Shown one piece after another: positions 14,095 to 23,563 of a stretch of DNA of 26,832 nt. The notes beneath the pieces were generated by a model. That model was not told the origin of the DNA and searched no databases. It worked only from the letters and a program-made list of their open reading frames with translations. Position numbers and translations under genes: made by a program. The stretch covers positions 1 through 26,832 of the forward strand of contig DAFS01000055.1 in the NCBI GenBank assembly GCA_002495525.1. The letters run 5' to 3'. The stretch comes from Euryarchaeota archaeon UBA89. Its GTDB lineage: Archaea; Thermoplasmatota; Poseidoniia; Poseidoniales; Thalassarchaeaceae. The stretch's first letter is position 1. Each line of letters begins with the position of its first letter.

Positions 14095-14107
14095 ATAATT
14101 AAATTTT
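14095..14107 (+). promoter_or_regulatory. Probable TATA element of the RNA polymerase operon
   Basis: ATAATTAAATTTT is the most AT-rich block before rpoH, about 60 bases from the GTG start. It would place transcription initiation near 14126 and leave a leader of about 35 bases. The same block reads as TATA-like on the minus strand, so it may serve both directions. Confidence 0.35.
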
Positions 14108-14159
14108 TTTCAATGTAAAAGTCCTTTTCTCGCTTGCAAGCCTATGTTTTTGTTGGATA

Positions 14160-14759
14160 GTGGTGTTTGATTTGGCAGTAAAAAGTTCGACAAAAAAGAG
14201 ATTAATGGAACTGGGCGTCTCGGAAGAACATGCTCACAGACTTGCAGACGATGCAAACATGGATGCAATCAAGAGAATGACTGTTGACCAAGTTGCTAAG
14301 AAAGTAGGTTTGGAAACCGGCGACGATGAACTTGAAAATATCATGGGAATTATCCGTGAACAAATGGCATCTAGGAAGAGAAGCAGAAGTGGTAGAATTA
14401 CAATTTCAAGGAAATCTATTCTTGATGATGATATCCCACAAGGTGAAGATAGATTTAACGTTCTGAATCATTTTTTAGTTCCTCATCATGAATTAATTCC
14501 TGCCGATCAGGAGGAATCACAACTCGCCCCTTGGGATATGCTTCAAACTGATTTTGATGGTAGTTCTAGGTTGGCAAAGGAATTACTCCCTAAAGTTCTA
14601 ATCACAGATCCTGCGATTCAGGCAATTAAAGAAGTCGAAGAATTAAATAATTCTGAACTACCTGCTGGTTGGTTAACCAACAGGGTTGTTAAAATTGTTA
14701 GATATAGCAGATCTGCAGGCTCTAGTACTGCATTTCGTCTAATTGTGGAGAGTACTTAG
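14160..14759 (+). CDS. rpoH: RNA polymerase subunit H with extra N-terminal module
   Basis: The archaeal equivalent of eukaryotic RPB5's C-terminal domain, part of the polymerase lower jaw. The conserved core begins at about residue 100: FNVLNHFLVPHHELI, LPKVLITDPAIQAIK, and VVKIVRYSRSAGSSTAFRLIVES at the end. Typical archaeal RpoH is about 80 residues; this one is 199. The extra N-terminus (about 5-60) resembles the N-terminus of RpoA'' in the same operon: VKSSTKKRLMELG against VKSATKKKLMDLG, and AHRLADD against AHKLADD. A basic linker (RKRSRSGR) follows. GTG 14160 gives the longest reading. TTG 14172 would give a start aligned with that of RpoA'' and has GGTG six bases upstream, so it may be the true start. 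First gene of the operon. Confidence 0.9.
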   Translation: MVFDLAVKSSTKKRLMELGVSEEHAHRLADDANMDAIKRMTVDQVAKKVGLETGDDELENIMGIIREQMASRKRSRSGRITISRKSILDDDIPQGEDRFNVLNHFLVPHHELIPADQEESQLAPWDMLQTDFDGSSRLAKELLPKVLITDPAIQAIKEVEELNNSELPAGWLTNRVVKIVRYSRSAGSSTAFRLIVEST

Positions 14760-14770
14760 GAGTTGATATC

Positions 14771-17700
14771 ATGAAGGAAATTGTAGACAGTTATTTTCAA
14801 AGAAGAAGTTTAGTGAATCACCAATTAATGTCGTATAACGATACAATTTTAGGTGGTGAAGGGCGAAAAAGTCGCATGGAAAAAATCGTTAGAAATATTC
14901 GGGTTGGTACTGATGAACCTGTAGAGTTAATCCCTGGTGGGAAAGACGGTGGTGGAGCAATTAAGCTTGACGTACTCGAGAAGGAAATTTATGTCCGTCT
15001 GAAAGGCTTAAGATTGGGTAACCCTACAATTAGGGAAGCAAATGGTGCGGAGCATCCTGCAACTCCTTTGGAATGCAGGATTCGTAAATTAACATACTTT
15101 TCACCAATCTACATGGATTTCGTTATTTATCGCGATGATATACCTCCGGAGCCGGGACAAACTCATGGTTCTATGGAAGAATCAAGTGTCCATATTGGAA
15201 ACCTCCCAATAATGGTCCGTTCAGCTCGTTGTAATTTGCATCCAGACCACATAGCTGGTTCGCAAGACTCTCCTAGAAAATTATCTCCTCATACGTCAGC
15301 AGATGATGCTGAATATCATGAAACTCTTCTAAGAAAATTTGGAGAAGACCCAATGGATCCGGGAGGGTATTTCATCATCAATGGTACTGAACGTGTTCTG
15401 ATTTCCATGGAAGACTTAGCTCCTAACAGAGTTACTGTTGAAAAGAACAAAAAATATGCTCATGAAACTGAAGTTGCTAAAATCTTCTCTCAGAAAGATG
15501 GTGTTAGAAAACCCCTCAATGTAGAAAAAAGAAGAGATGGAATGCTAATGGTGAAAATTCCTAGTGCGGGAACTGCTGCTATCCCAGTAGTCCTTTTGAT
15601 GAGAGCTCTCGGTATGGAAAATGATAGAGAGATATTCGCTGCTATCGCTGGTCCTGTAGAAGCAATGAAGTATACTGTTGCCAATCTAAATGATGTTAAA
15701 GATAATGAAGAATATGGGGTTGAAAATACTGAAGAAGCCATAGCTTGGCTTGAGAAGAAATTCGCACACGGTCAACAAAAAGAGTACCGTGAATCCAGAA
15801 TTCAAAACATGCTCGACAAAGAATTGTTACCTCATTTAGGTGCTTTACCTGACGCTAGAGAGAAGAAAGCCATATTCCTAGGGAGAATAGTTCGACAAGT
15901 ATTAGAAATGGCAATCACAAATAGAGATCCTAATGATAAAGATCATTATGCGAACAAGAGAGTTCGTCTCGCTGGAGATTTGATAGAAGATTTATTTCGT
16001 GTCAGTTTGCAACAACTAGCTCGTGATTTGAAGTATCAACTTGAAAGACATCATAATAGAAAAAGAGATTTGAAAATAAATGCATGTCTCAGACCCGATG
16101 TTCTTACATCTAAAATCATGCATGCTTTAGCTACCGGAAACTGGGTAGGAGGGCGTTCAGGTGTTAGCCAATTACTCGATAGGACCACCTATCTCGCAGC
16201 ACTATCTCACATGAGACGTGTTACGAGCCCATTAGTAAGAAGTCAACCGCATTTCGAAGCTAGAGATCTTCATCCAACGCATTGGGGTAGATTGTGCCCT
16301 AATGAAACTCCAGAAGGTCAGAATTGTGGCCTAGTGAAAAATGCTGCACAAATGATTGACGTTTCTGAAGAAGTTGCTGAATCTGAAGTTAAAGAATTAC
16401 TGAAAGAGGCAGGAGTAGATGACTCACCTGCTGGATGGGCTGATGGTTCTAGAATTCATGTAAACGGCGATATCTTTGGCTTACATAAGAGACCTAACAA
16501 GTTAGTTTCTCAGTTTAAGCGCCGCCGTCGTTCAGGAAGAATTAGGCCAGAAGTTAGTATTAGACATGATTCTGAAAATAAGGATGTATTCATTAATACA
16601 GATAGAGGTAGAATTTTGAGGCCCTTACTAGTACTTGATGAAGGTAATTTAGTTCTAACCAAACGTACACTTGATGGTTTGAGAGCTGGTGAACTTTCAT
16701 TCAATGATTTAGTTAATACTGGAGTCGTTGAATGGATTGATGCAGAAGAAGAAGAAGACTTACTAATTGCTCCTCGGCCATTTGACTTACCCGAGTTTTC
16801 TCCTAAATATTCTCGCCCGATTAATCCTGCAAAGGTTGAATGGATGAATCTTGGAGATATGGTAAATAAGAAAGAGGCTCAACTTAGCGTAGAAGTACAG
16901 TTACCTACTGGCGAGGCTGTCACAGAAGAATTCTCAGTTCCCTTGAATTATTATCAAGAAGATGTCGAGAAACTATCTGCACAACAAACAAAGCAAAACA
17001 AAGTTCTTGTTTACACACACGTCGAAATAGATCCTCAATTAATTCTGGGTGTGTGTGCATCATTAGTTCCATATCCTGAACATAACTCTACACCAAGAGT
17101 AACTGGAGGAACTGCTATGGTCAAGCAGAGTCTTGGACTTCCTAGCTCTAACTACAGACTCCGCCCAGATACAAGAGCTCACATAATGCATTATCCCCAA
17201 CAGTCAATTGTTGGAACTAGAGCAATGAAATCAACTGGATTTAGGGAAAGACCGGGTGGACAAAACTTCGTTGTTGCTATAATGAGTCATCACGGATATA
17301 ACATGCAGGACGCAATTATCATGAATCGTGCATCTGTAGAACGTTCTCTTGGGCGTTCCTCATTTATGAGGACTTATAATGCAGAAAACAAAAGATTCCC
17401 TGGAGGACAAGAAGAAAGAATTGAAGTCCCTGGGACAGGTTTGGATGAAATTAAGGGATTGAAATCATTCAATAGTTATTCTCATCTTGAGAGAGATGGT
17501 CTACCAGTTCCAGAAGAATTTTTGACTAGCGGTAGTCCTGATTCTAAAGTTTTAGTCGGTAAGACAAGCCCTCCAAGATTCCTTGAAGAGTCAGCAGGTG
17601 CTTTCCTACAGGCTCAGGAACGCCGTGAATCATCAATGATGGTTAGGAACGGTGAATATGGCTGGGTTGACAATGTTTTCGTAACAGAATCTTTAGATTC

Positions 17701-18493
17701 TGGAAGGCTAGTAAGGATCACATTAAGAACAAACAAGATACCTGAATTAGGAGATAAGTTCGCTTCTAGACACGGCCAGAAAGGAATTATTGGCAGATTA
17801 GTAGACGAAGAAGATATGCCATTTACAGCGAATGGAGTTATCCCAGATGTTCTAATTAATCCTCATGCTATTCCTTCGAGGATGACTGTAGCTCACGTTC
17901 TAGAAATGATTGGTGGTAAAGTTGGTTCAATGGAGGGACGTCAAATTGATGGTACCGCATTTACTGGCGAGAAAGAAGAATCGCTACGTTCGGGATTATT
18001 GAGAAATGGATATAACCACACAGGTAGAGAAAAAATGATTAGTGGAGAAACTGGCGAAGAGTATCCTGCTGATGTTTTCGTCGGTGTAATTTACTATCAG
18101 AGATTGCATCACTTAGTTAGTAGCAAACTTCACGCTAGAAGCCGTGGTAGAGTTCAGATCTTGACTAGACAACCAACAGAGGGGCGTGCTCGTCAAGGTG
18201 GTTTAAGATTCGGAGAAATGGAGCGTGATTGTTTAATTTCACATGGTGCTTCAATGGTGATTAAAGATCGCTTACTTGATGAATCAGACGGTTGGAATCT
18301 GATGGTATGTAACACTACTGGATGCGGTCATATTGCTTATTTCGATTGGAAACGTAGGACTACTGTTTGCCCAACATGTGGCGACAGGGCAGACGTACAC
18401 ACTGTACAAACATCATATGCATTCAAGCTTCTTCTGGATGAAATGAAAAGTCTAGGGGTGGCCATGAGACTTGAACTGGAGGATAGAAAATGA
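14771..18493 (+). CDS. rpoB: RNA polymerase subunit B (beta-like), unsplit
   Basis: Second-largest catalytic subunit of the archaeal polymerase, forming the wall, lobes, hybrid-binding surface and part of the active site. At 1240 residues it is a single chain, unlike the B'/B'' split of methanogens and haloarchaea. Visible landmarks are the N-terminal clamp/protrusion region, GGYFIINGTERVLIS, the fork region with HPTHWGRLCPNETPEGQNCG, HHGYNMQDAIIMN, the active-site-proximal HGQKG (1001-1005), NPHAIPSRMT, and a C-terminal zinc ribbon (C1180, C1185, C1200, C1203). The ATG follows rpoH by 11 bases with AGGAG overlapping the rpoH stop codon. The rpoA' ATG overlaps this gene's stop (ATGA), so the subunits are translationally coupled. 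Confidence 0.97.
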   Translation: MKEIVDSYFQRRSLVNHQLMSYNDTILGGEGRKSRMEKIVRNIRVGTDEPVELIPGGKDGGGAIKLDVLEKEIYVRLKGLRLGNPTIREANGAEHPATPLECRIRKLTYFSPIYMDFVIYRDDIPPEPGQTHGSMEESSVHIGNLPIMVRSARCNLHPDHIAGSQDSPRKLSPHTSADDAEYHETLLRKFGEDPMDPGGYFIINGTERVLISMEDLAPNRVTVEKNKKYAHETEVAKIFSQKDGVRKPLNVEKRRDGMLMVKIPSAGTAAIPVVLLMRALGMENDREIFAAIAGPVEAMKYTVANLNDVKDNEEYGVENTEEAIAWLEKKFAHGQQKEYRESRIQNMLDKELLPHLGALPDAREKKAIFLGRIVRQVLEMAITNRDPNDKDHYANKRVRLAGDLIEDLFRVSLQQLARDLKYQLERHHNRKRDLKINACLRPDVLTSKIMHALATGNWVGGRSGVSQLLDRTTYLAALSHMRRVTSPLVRSQPHFEARDLHPTHWGRLCPNETPEGQNCGLVKNAAQMIDVSEEVAESEVKELLKEAGVDDSPAGWADGSRIHVNGDIFGLHKRPNKLVSQFKRRRRSGRIRPEVSIRHDSENKDVFINTDRGRILRPLLVLDEGNLVLTKRTLDGLRAGELSFNDLVNTGVVEWIDAEEEEDLLIAPRPFDLPEFSPKYSRPINPAKVEWMNLGDMVNKKEAQLSVEVQLPTGEAVTEEFSVPLNYYQEDVEKLSAQQTKQNKVLVYTHVEIDPQLILGVCASLVPYPEHNSTPRVTGGTAMVKQSLGLPSSNYRLRPDTRAHIMHYPQQSIVGTRAMKSTGFRERPGGQNFVVAIMSHHGYNMQDAIIMNRASVERSLGRSSFMRTYNAENKRFPGGQEERIEVPGTGLDEIKGLKSFNSYSHLERDGLPVPEEFLTSGSPDSKVLVGKTSPPRFLEESAGAFLQAQERRESSMMVRNGEYGWVDNVFVTESLDSGRLVRITLRTNKIPELGDKFASRHGQKGIIGRLVDEEDMPFTANGVIPDVLINPHAIPSRMTVAHVLEMIGGKVGSMEGRQIDGTAFTGEKEESLRSGLLRNGYNHTGREKMISGETGEEYPADVFVGVIYYQRLHHLVSSKLHARSRGRVQILTRQPTEGRARQGGLRFGEMERDCLISHGASMVIKDRLLDESDGWNLMVCNTTGCGHIAYFDWKRRTTVCPTCGDRADVHTVQTSYAFKLLLDEMKSLGVAMRLELEDRK

Positions 18494-21400
18494 GTGCTAG
18501 AGACGCAGCGAAAATCCCTAAGAGGATTCAATCAATAAAATTTGGATTATTAGAACCTAATGAAATCCGTAAAATGTCGGCTGTTGAAGTAAAAACAGCT
18601 GATACATATCGTGATGATGGTCATGCATTTAAACAGGGTTTAATGGATCCAAAGATGGGTGTAATTGATCCTGGAGTAAGGTGTGAGACTTGTGGTAATA
18701 AACACGAAGAATGCCCTAGTCACTTTGGTCATATAGCGCTAGAATTACCTATCATGCACATCGGTTTCACTGATTTGATAAAAATGGCTTTGAAGTCTAC
18801 TTGTAATTCCTGTAGTAAGATACTACTACACGACCAACCAAACACTCACCCTCTTGACCCTGAGAAATCAGAACAAGATTATTATTATGATAGAGTCAAG
18901 GATGTAATGGTTAAGCACGGAGTTGGATCCAGAGAGTTCAAGAAAATTATCAAAGATATTGAGAAAGAGTGTTCTAGTAAAAAGAGAACTATATGTATGC
19001 ATTGTGGTGCTGAACAAGGTAAAATTATTCTCGATAAACCTTCTACTTTCAAAGAAAAGAAAGAGAATAAAGGAGAACATAAACTGAATGCTAGAGATAT
19101 TAGAGAATGGTTAGAAAGAATTCCTGATGAGCACTTGCTCTTCATTGGGATGGATAAAGACTCCAGTCGTCCAGAGTGGACAATCATGAAAGTTCTTCCT
19201 GTACCTCCAATTACTGTAAGACCATCTATCACTTTAGATAGTGGAGATCGTTCTGAAGATGATTTGACTCACAAATTAGTCGACGTTCTTAGAATTAATC
19301 AGAGACTAAGGGAGAATAGAGACGCAGGAGCTCCACAATTAATTGTAGAAGATTTATGGGAATTATTACAATATCACTGTACTACTTATTTCGATAATCA
19401 AACAAGCGGTATTCCTCCAGCAAGGCATCGTTCAGGAAGGCCTTTGAAGACTCTAACACAGAGATTGAAAGGCAAAGAAGGAAGGTTCCGTTCTAATTTG
19501 TCCGGTAAGAGAGTTAATTTCTGTGCAAGAACTGTTATTTCTCCTGATCCGAATTTGGGAATTAATGAGGTTGGAATTCCTGTTAAAACCGCTAAGGAAC
19601 TGACCGTTCCTGTAAGAGTAACTAATAGAAACAGGGAACAACTTCGACAGATGATTTTGAGAGGCCCTGATGTACACCCGGGTGTTAACTATATTATTCG
19701 TGGAGATACACTCAGAGTAAGAATTACAGATCGTACCAAGTATATATGGGCTGGATTCAGATGCATGAATCCGGATTGTCATTCAGGAAGCGATGATGAG
19801 CCTTATTCTGGTTACAGACCAGACTTAAATCAAGTTTTACCTGCCCCTAATTTCCTACCCGGGATAGAGTTAAAGAGACAAATGAGGAGAAATTCCATCG
19901 GAGAGCTCGAAGAAGAATGGGGTGTTGATTTAGAAAAGACCCTTTCAAATCTAAGAGGCGAAGAAAGTGAAGGTTCCATGAAAGGGCAGAGTCTATCCTC
20001 TGATGACCCACGTGCTTTGATACACAGTAGGTGGGTTTGGGAACATTCTAACCCTGATGAAGAATATCCTGAACATTTAGAAGTTATTTGTCCTCACTGT
20101 GGTAGCCCATCTATTGAAAATGAGTTCGGAGAATCTTATAGAACTGATGTTGAAGATAGGCTAAGTACACTCGATAGAGATGGAAATCCTAAACCAGGTG
20201 TAGTTATTGAGAGACATTTGATTGATGGTGATGTTACTATATTCAATAGGCAACCATCTTTACACCGAATGTCAATGATGGTTCACGAAATCAGAGTTAT
20301 GGAGGGTAAGACTTTCCGATTTAATTTGGCTGATTGTACACCATATAATGCTGATTTCGATGGAGACGAAATGAATCTCCACGTAATTCAATCTGAAGAG
20401 GCTAGAGCCGAAGCGAAGATTTTGATGCGTGTTCAAGAACACATTATCACTCCGAGATATGGTGGTTCAGTAATAGGAGGAATCCACGATCATATTTCAG
20501 GTTCTTATCTTTTGACACATGGTTCAAAACTACTTCCACAGAAGCTAGTAATTGAGATTCTTGGTGCAGTAGGTTGGGACGGAGGACTTCCAGAAATCAA
20601 AGAGATTGATGGTATAAAGGGATATCTAGGCTCTGATGTATTGAGTTTAATTGTTCCTGAAGGTTTTAATCTTGAGTATACAAGTAGATCAGGTGACCAT
20701 GTGCAGGTAAGCGATGGTAATGTTACAGGAACGATTGACAAGAGAGGAATTGGTGCAGAAGACGGCAGGTTACTAGATGCTGTTGTTCAAACGCATGGTC
20801 CTGATGTTGGAGCAGAATTCATTAACAGAATGACTAAGATGACAATCGCTATCTGTACCTCTATGGGCTTCACTACGGGTATTGATGATGAAGATTTACC
20901 TCCAGAGGCGAAAGCGGCTATTGCAGAAATTAATAAAACAGCCAGCGATAATGTTAACATCGAACTAGAAAAGTTTGGTAAAGACGGACGTAGGTATGAA
21001 ACAAGACCGGGTAGAACCGCTGAAGAGACACTAGAAGAAAATATTCTCAACATATTAGATTCAGGTAAGGCGGAATCTGGAAAGGTAGCGAAAGAGTTCC
21101 TTGGTGACGACAATTCTGCTGTATTGATGGCAACATCTGGTGCTAGGGGTTCTATGGACAACCTGGCTATGATGGCGGGTTCAATTGGTCAACCTAAGGT
21201 TAGAGGTAAAAGACTAGAAAGAGGATATCAAGAAAGAGTCCTAACTCACTTTAAGAGAGGAGTAAAAGGTGCTAAAGAGAAAGGTTTCGTATCATCTTCG
21301 TTCAAGAGAGGGCTCGAACCAACAGAATTCTTCATGCTTTCTGTTTCAGGAAGGGAATCTTTAGTTGATACTGCTGTCCGTACTTCTAAGTCAGGATATA

Positions 21401-21594
21401 TGCAACGTAGATTGATTAATGCAATGGATGATTTGAAGGTAGCAGATGACCACATGCGTTCAGTTAGAAATACTGCTGATAGAATCATTCAATTCGAATA
21501 CGGAGAAGATAAAGTCGATCCTGCTAGGAGCAGAAAAGGCGAACCATTCGATGTGAACCAAGTTCTGGATGATGCATTAGGGGGTGCTAACTGA
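18490..21594 (+). CDS. rpoA1: RNA polymerase subunit A' (beta'-like, N-terminal part)
   Basis: Largest-subunit N-terminal part, which carries the catalytic magnesium site. NADFDGDE at 620-627 holds the three Asp that bind the metal. Other marks are the clamp zinc site (CETCGNKHEECPSHFGH), a second Cys-rich zinc motif (CNSCSKIL...CMHCGAEQG), the FRSNLSGKRVNFCARTVISPDPN segment, and RQPSLHRMSMM upstream of the catalytic loop. At 1034 residues it is longer than the usual 870-900. The extra length includes an additional Cys-containing insertion (CMNPDCHSG to CPHCGSPS, about 425-540) before the catalytic region. ATG 18490 overlaps the rpoB stop by four bases, and the stop shares one base with the rpoA'' ATG. 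Confidence 0.97.
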   Translation: MSARDAAKIPKRIQSIKFGLLEPNEIRKMSAVEVKTADTYRDDGHAFKQGLMDPKMGVIDPGVRCETCGNKHEECPSHFGHIALELPIMHIGFTDLIKMALKSTCNSCSKILLHDQPNTHPLDPEKSEQDYYYDRVKDVMVKHGVGSREFKKIIKDIEKECSSKKRTICMHCGAEQGKIILDKPSTFKEKKENKGEHKLNARDIREWLERIPDEHLLFIGMDKDSSRPEWTIMKVLPVPPITVRPSITLDSGDRSEDDLTHKLVDVLRINQRLRENRDAGAPQLIVEDLWELLQYHCTTYFDNQTSGIPPARHRSGRPLKTLTQRLKGKEGRFRSNLSGKRVNFCARTVISPDPNLGINEVGIPVKTAKELTVPVRVTNRNREQLRQMILRGPDVHPGVNYIIRGDTLRVRITDRTKYIWAGFRCMNPDCHSGSDDEPYSGYRPDLNQVLPAPNFLPGIELKRQMRRNSIGELEEEWGVDLEKTLSNLRGEESEGSMKGQSLSSDDPRALIHSRWVWEHSNPDEEYPEHLEVICPHCGSPSIENEFGESYRTDVEDRLSTLDRDGNPKPGVVIERHLIDGDVTIFNRQPSLHRMSMMVHEIRVMEGKTFRFNLADCTPYNADFDGDEMNLHVIQSEEARAEAKILMRVQEHIITPRYGGSVIGGIHDHISGSYLLTHGSKLLPQKLVIEILGAVGWDGGLPEIKEIDGIKGYLGSDVLSLIVPEGFNLEYTSRSGDHVQVSDGNVTGTIDKRGIGAEDGRLLDAVVQTHGPDVGAEFINRMTKMTIAICTSMGFTTGIDDEDLPPEAKAAIAEINKTASDNVNIELEKFGKDGRRYETRPGRTAEETLEENILNILDSGKAESGKVAKEFLGDDNSAVLMATSGARGSMDNLAMMAGSIGQPKVRGKRLERGYQERVLTHFKRGVKGAKEKGFVSSSFKRGLEPTEFFMLSVSGRESLVDTAVRTSKSGYMQRRLINAMDDLKVADDHMRSVRNTADRIIQFEYGEDKVDPARSRKGEPFDVNQVLDDALGGAN

Positions 21595-23174
21595 TGGTAG
21601 TAAAGAGTGCAACAAAAAAGAAGTTGATGGATCTAGGTATTGAGGAAGAATATGCCCATAAACTAGCCGATGACAAGAAATGGGATGATGTAAAAGTATT
21701 AACCTCCTCTCAAATCGCTCAGATATGTGGTACTGACTCAGGTACTGCCACAAAAATCTTCGAAGTGATGGCTGGATCTTCTAAAGCTGCTCAGAGAGCA
21801 GCAGCTAGAATTGATAAGACGTTATTGAGGAGAAAGGCTGCTAGAAGGAGTAGAAGTTCTAAAAGAGCAACTTTGCCTATTCAAACTTACGATACTGAGT
21901 CAAAAATGATTCAGATTCTCAGAGATGTAGATATTGAATCTGATTTATATTCTCAGTTAACTGATGCATCTGTAAAATTGAATGTAACTATGTCTCCGAG
22001 AATAATTAATGACTTAGTTAATGCTCTAATTGCGAGAGGTGATACAAAACTAACACCTGCAAAGGCAAAGAAAGTGGTTTCTTCTGCTAATGAACATCTG
22101 AAGTCATCTAGAGTTGATCCACATGAAGCTGTTGGAATTACCACAGCTCAATCAATCGGTGAACCAGGAACTCAGATGACTATGAGAACATTCCACTATG
22201 CTGGTGTAGCTACAGTAAACGTGACACAAGGTCTTCCACGAATTATTGAGATTGTAGATGCTAGGAAAGTTCCTAAAACTCCTACAATGAGAATTTATCT
22301 CGATGAAAATAATGCAAAAGGTAAACCTCTTCGTACTAATCAGAAGTTAGTTCAGGAAATTGCAGCTGGTTTGGAAACAACAACTACTCGTGATATAGCA
22401 AATATTGACGTAGATATTACCCAAAGACATATTATTCTTTCACTTAACAATGCTAATCTCCGTGTTAAGAAGATGAATGGTGCCGAAGTTCGTGATAAAT
22501 TATCTCGAGCGCTAAGACTTTTTGTTCAAGCTGATAATGACGATAAACCCAAGACTTTGAAGATAATTCCTGGTATTGCTAAGGAAGAAGAATTGGCAAC
22601 TTTATCTAGTGACCCACCTACATATACAGCTCTACTCCAATTAGAAGAGAAAATTAAAAAATTAAGATTAAAGGGTCTTCCTGATATTATGAGGGCCAAC
22701 GTACAGGGACCTAACGCAGAAACTGGTGAGTACTATATCTCTACTATTGGATCTAATCTATCTAAAGTCAGTGAATATGCTGGTGTAGACAGATCTAGGA
22801 CATATACAAATAATATTACAGAGATTCATGATTATCTTGGTATAGAAGCAGCTCGTCAAGCAATAATTAATGAAATGCTTCTGACACTAGAAGGAGCAGG
22901 TCTTGATGTTGATGTTAGACACTTACTTATGGTTGCAGATGTAATGACTAGTGAGGGAGAAGTTCGTGCTATAGGTCGTCATGGAGTTAGCGGTACAAAG
23001 CACAGTATACTTGCAAGATCTGCTTTCGAAGTAACAGTAACTCATCTTCTCAGAGCTGGAATTATTGGTGAAAGAGATGAATTAAGAGGAGTCACTGAGA
23101 ATATTATTGTTGGACAACCTGTAGCTTTGGGAACAGGTAGTGTTGACTTATTTTATATTCCAGAGGACGCATAG
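21594..23174 (+). CDS. rpoA2: RNA polymerase subunit A'' with extra N-terminal module
   Basis: C-terminal part of the largest subunit, forming the trigger loop, bridge-helix-adjacent region and part of the clamp and jaw. The core contains EAVGITTAQSIGEPGTQMTMRTFHYAG-type trigger-loop sequence (starting near residue 178), GLPRIIEIVDARK, and the late RHGVSGTKHSILARSAFEVT segment. Archaeal A'' is usually near 390-400 residues; this one has 526, with about 100 extra at the N-terminus. The first 60 of these are clearly similar to the extra N-terminus of RpoH in the same operon (23 identities in a 40-position ungapped stretch). A very basic linker (LLRRKAARRSRSSKRA) follows. ATG 21594 sits within TGATG, sharing a base with the rpoA' stop codon. 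Confidence 0.96.
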   Translation: MVVKSATKKKLMDLGIEEEYAHKLADDKKWDDVKVLTSSQIAQICGTDSGTATKIFEVMAGSSKAAQRAAARIDKTLLRRKAARRSRSSKRATLPIQTYDTESKMIQILRDVDIESDLYSQLTDASVKLNVTMSPRIINDLVNALIARGDTKLTPAKAKKVVSSANEHLKSSRVDPHEAVGITTAQSIGEPGTQMTMRTFHYAGVATVNVTQGLPRIIEIVDARKVPKTPTMRIYLDENNAKGKPLRTNQKLVQEIAAGLETTTTRDIANIDVDITQRHIILSLNNANLRVKKMNGAEVRDKLSRALRLFVQADNDDKPKTLKIIPGIAKEEELATLSSDPPTYTALLQLEEKIKKLRLKGLPDIMRANVQGPNAETGEYYISTIGSNLSKVSEYAGVDRSRTYTNNITEIHDYLGIEAARQAIINEMLLTLEGAGLDVDVRHLLMVADVMTSEGEVRAIGRHGVSGTKHSILARSAFEVTVTHLLRAGIIGERDELRGVTENIIVGQPVALGTGSVDLFYIPEDA

Positions 23175-23185
23175 AGGGATTTTTT

Positions 23186-23482
23186 ATGGATTTAGCTAGA
23201 CAATTAAAACAAGGAATTAGTACAGGAAATTTACTTTTCGGACAAAGACAAACAAAAAGCGCCTGCTCAAAAGGCGATGCTAGAATGGTCTTAGTTGCTG
23301 CAAATTGTCCGAAAGAATATATTTCAGATATTAAACAAAATCATCCGGATGTAACTCTTCATCAAGTTACTTTAGTGAATAGGCAACTCGGTGCTGCGTG
23401 TGCCAAGCCATTTCCAGTGAGTGCTGTCTGTGTATTAGATCCCGGTCAAAGTGAGTTACTTTCACTTTCAATGAATGTTTGA
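23186..23482 (+). CDS. rpl30e: Ribosomal protein L30e
   Basis: A 98-residue L7Ae/L30e-family RNA-binding protein. The order of elements fits L30e: the first helix (ARQLKQGISTGNLLFG), KSACSKGDARMVLVAANCP for strand 1 and its following loop, and VTLVNRQLGAACAKPFPVSAVCVLD for the second half with the Gly-hairpin. Its position directly after rpoA'' is conserved in archaeal polymerase operons, which supports L30e rather than another L7Ae paralogue. GAGGGA six bases before ATG 23186 serves as ribosome binding site. In most archaea nusA, rps12 and rps7 follow; here they do not, and an unrelated gene comes next after an 81-base gap. Confidence 0.93.
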   Translation: MDLARQLKQGISTGNLLFGQRQTKSACSKGDARMVLVAANCPKEYISDIKQNHPDVTLHQVTLVNRQLGAACAKPFPVSAVCVLDPGQSELLSLSMNV

Positions 23483-23504
23483 ATATCCCTATAATAGTCA
23501 GTAA

Positions 23505-23516
23505 TTGAGTTTTTTA
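23505..23516 (+). terminator. Poly-T terminator candidate after the RNA polymerase operon
   Basis: A run of six T (23510-23515) about 30 bases after the rpl30e stop, without a strong hairpin. Short T runs are sufficient for archaeal termination. It lies where the polymerase operon appears to end. Confidence 0.3.
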
Positions 23517-23563
23517 TTCAATATTGAGAGTACTTTTGAAGTGATGTAGGTATACCGCAAGGT

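Noticed and set aside
14771..18493. Split of rpoB into B'' and B'
   Set aside because: The frame is continuous for 1240 codons through the usual split region with no internal stop or restart.
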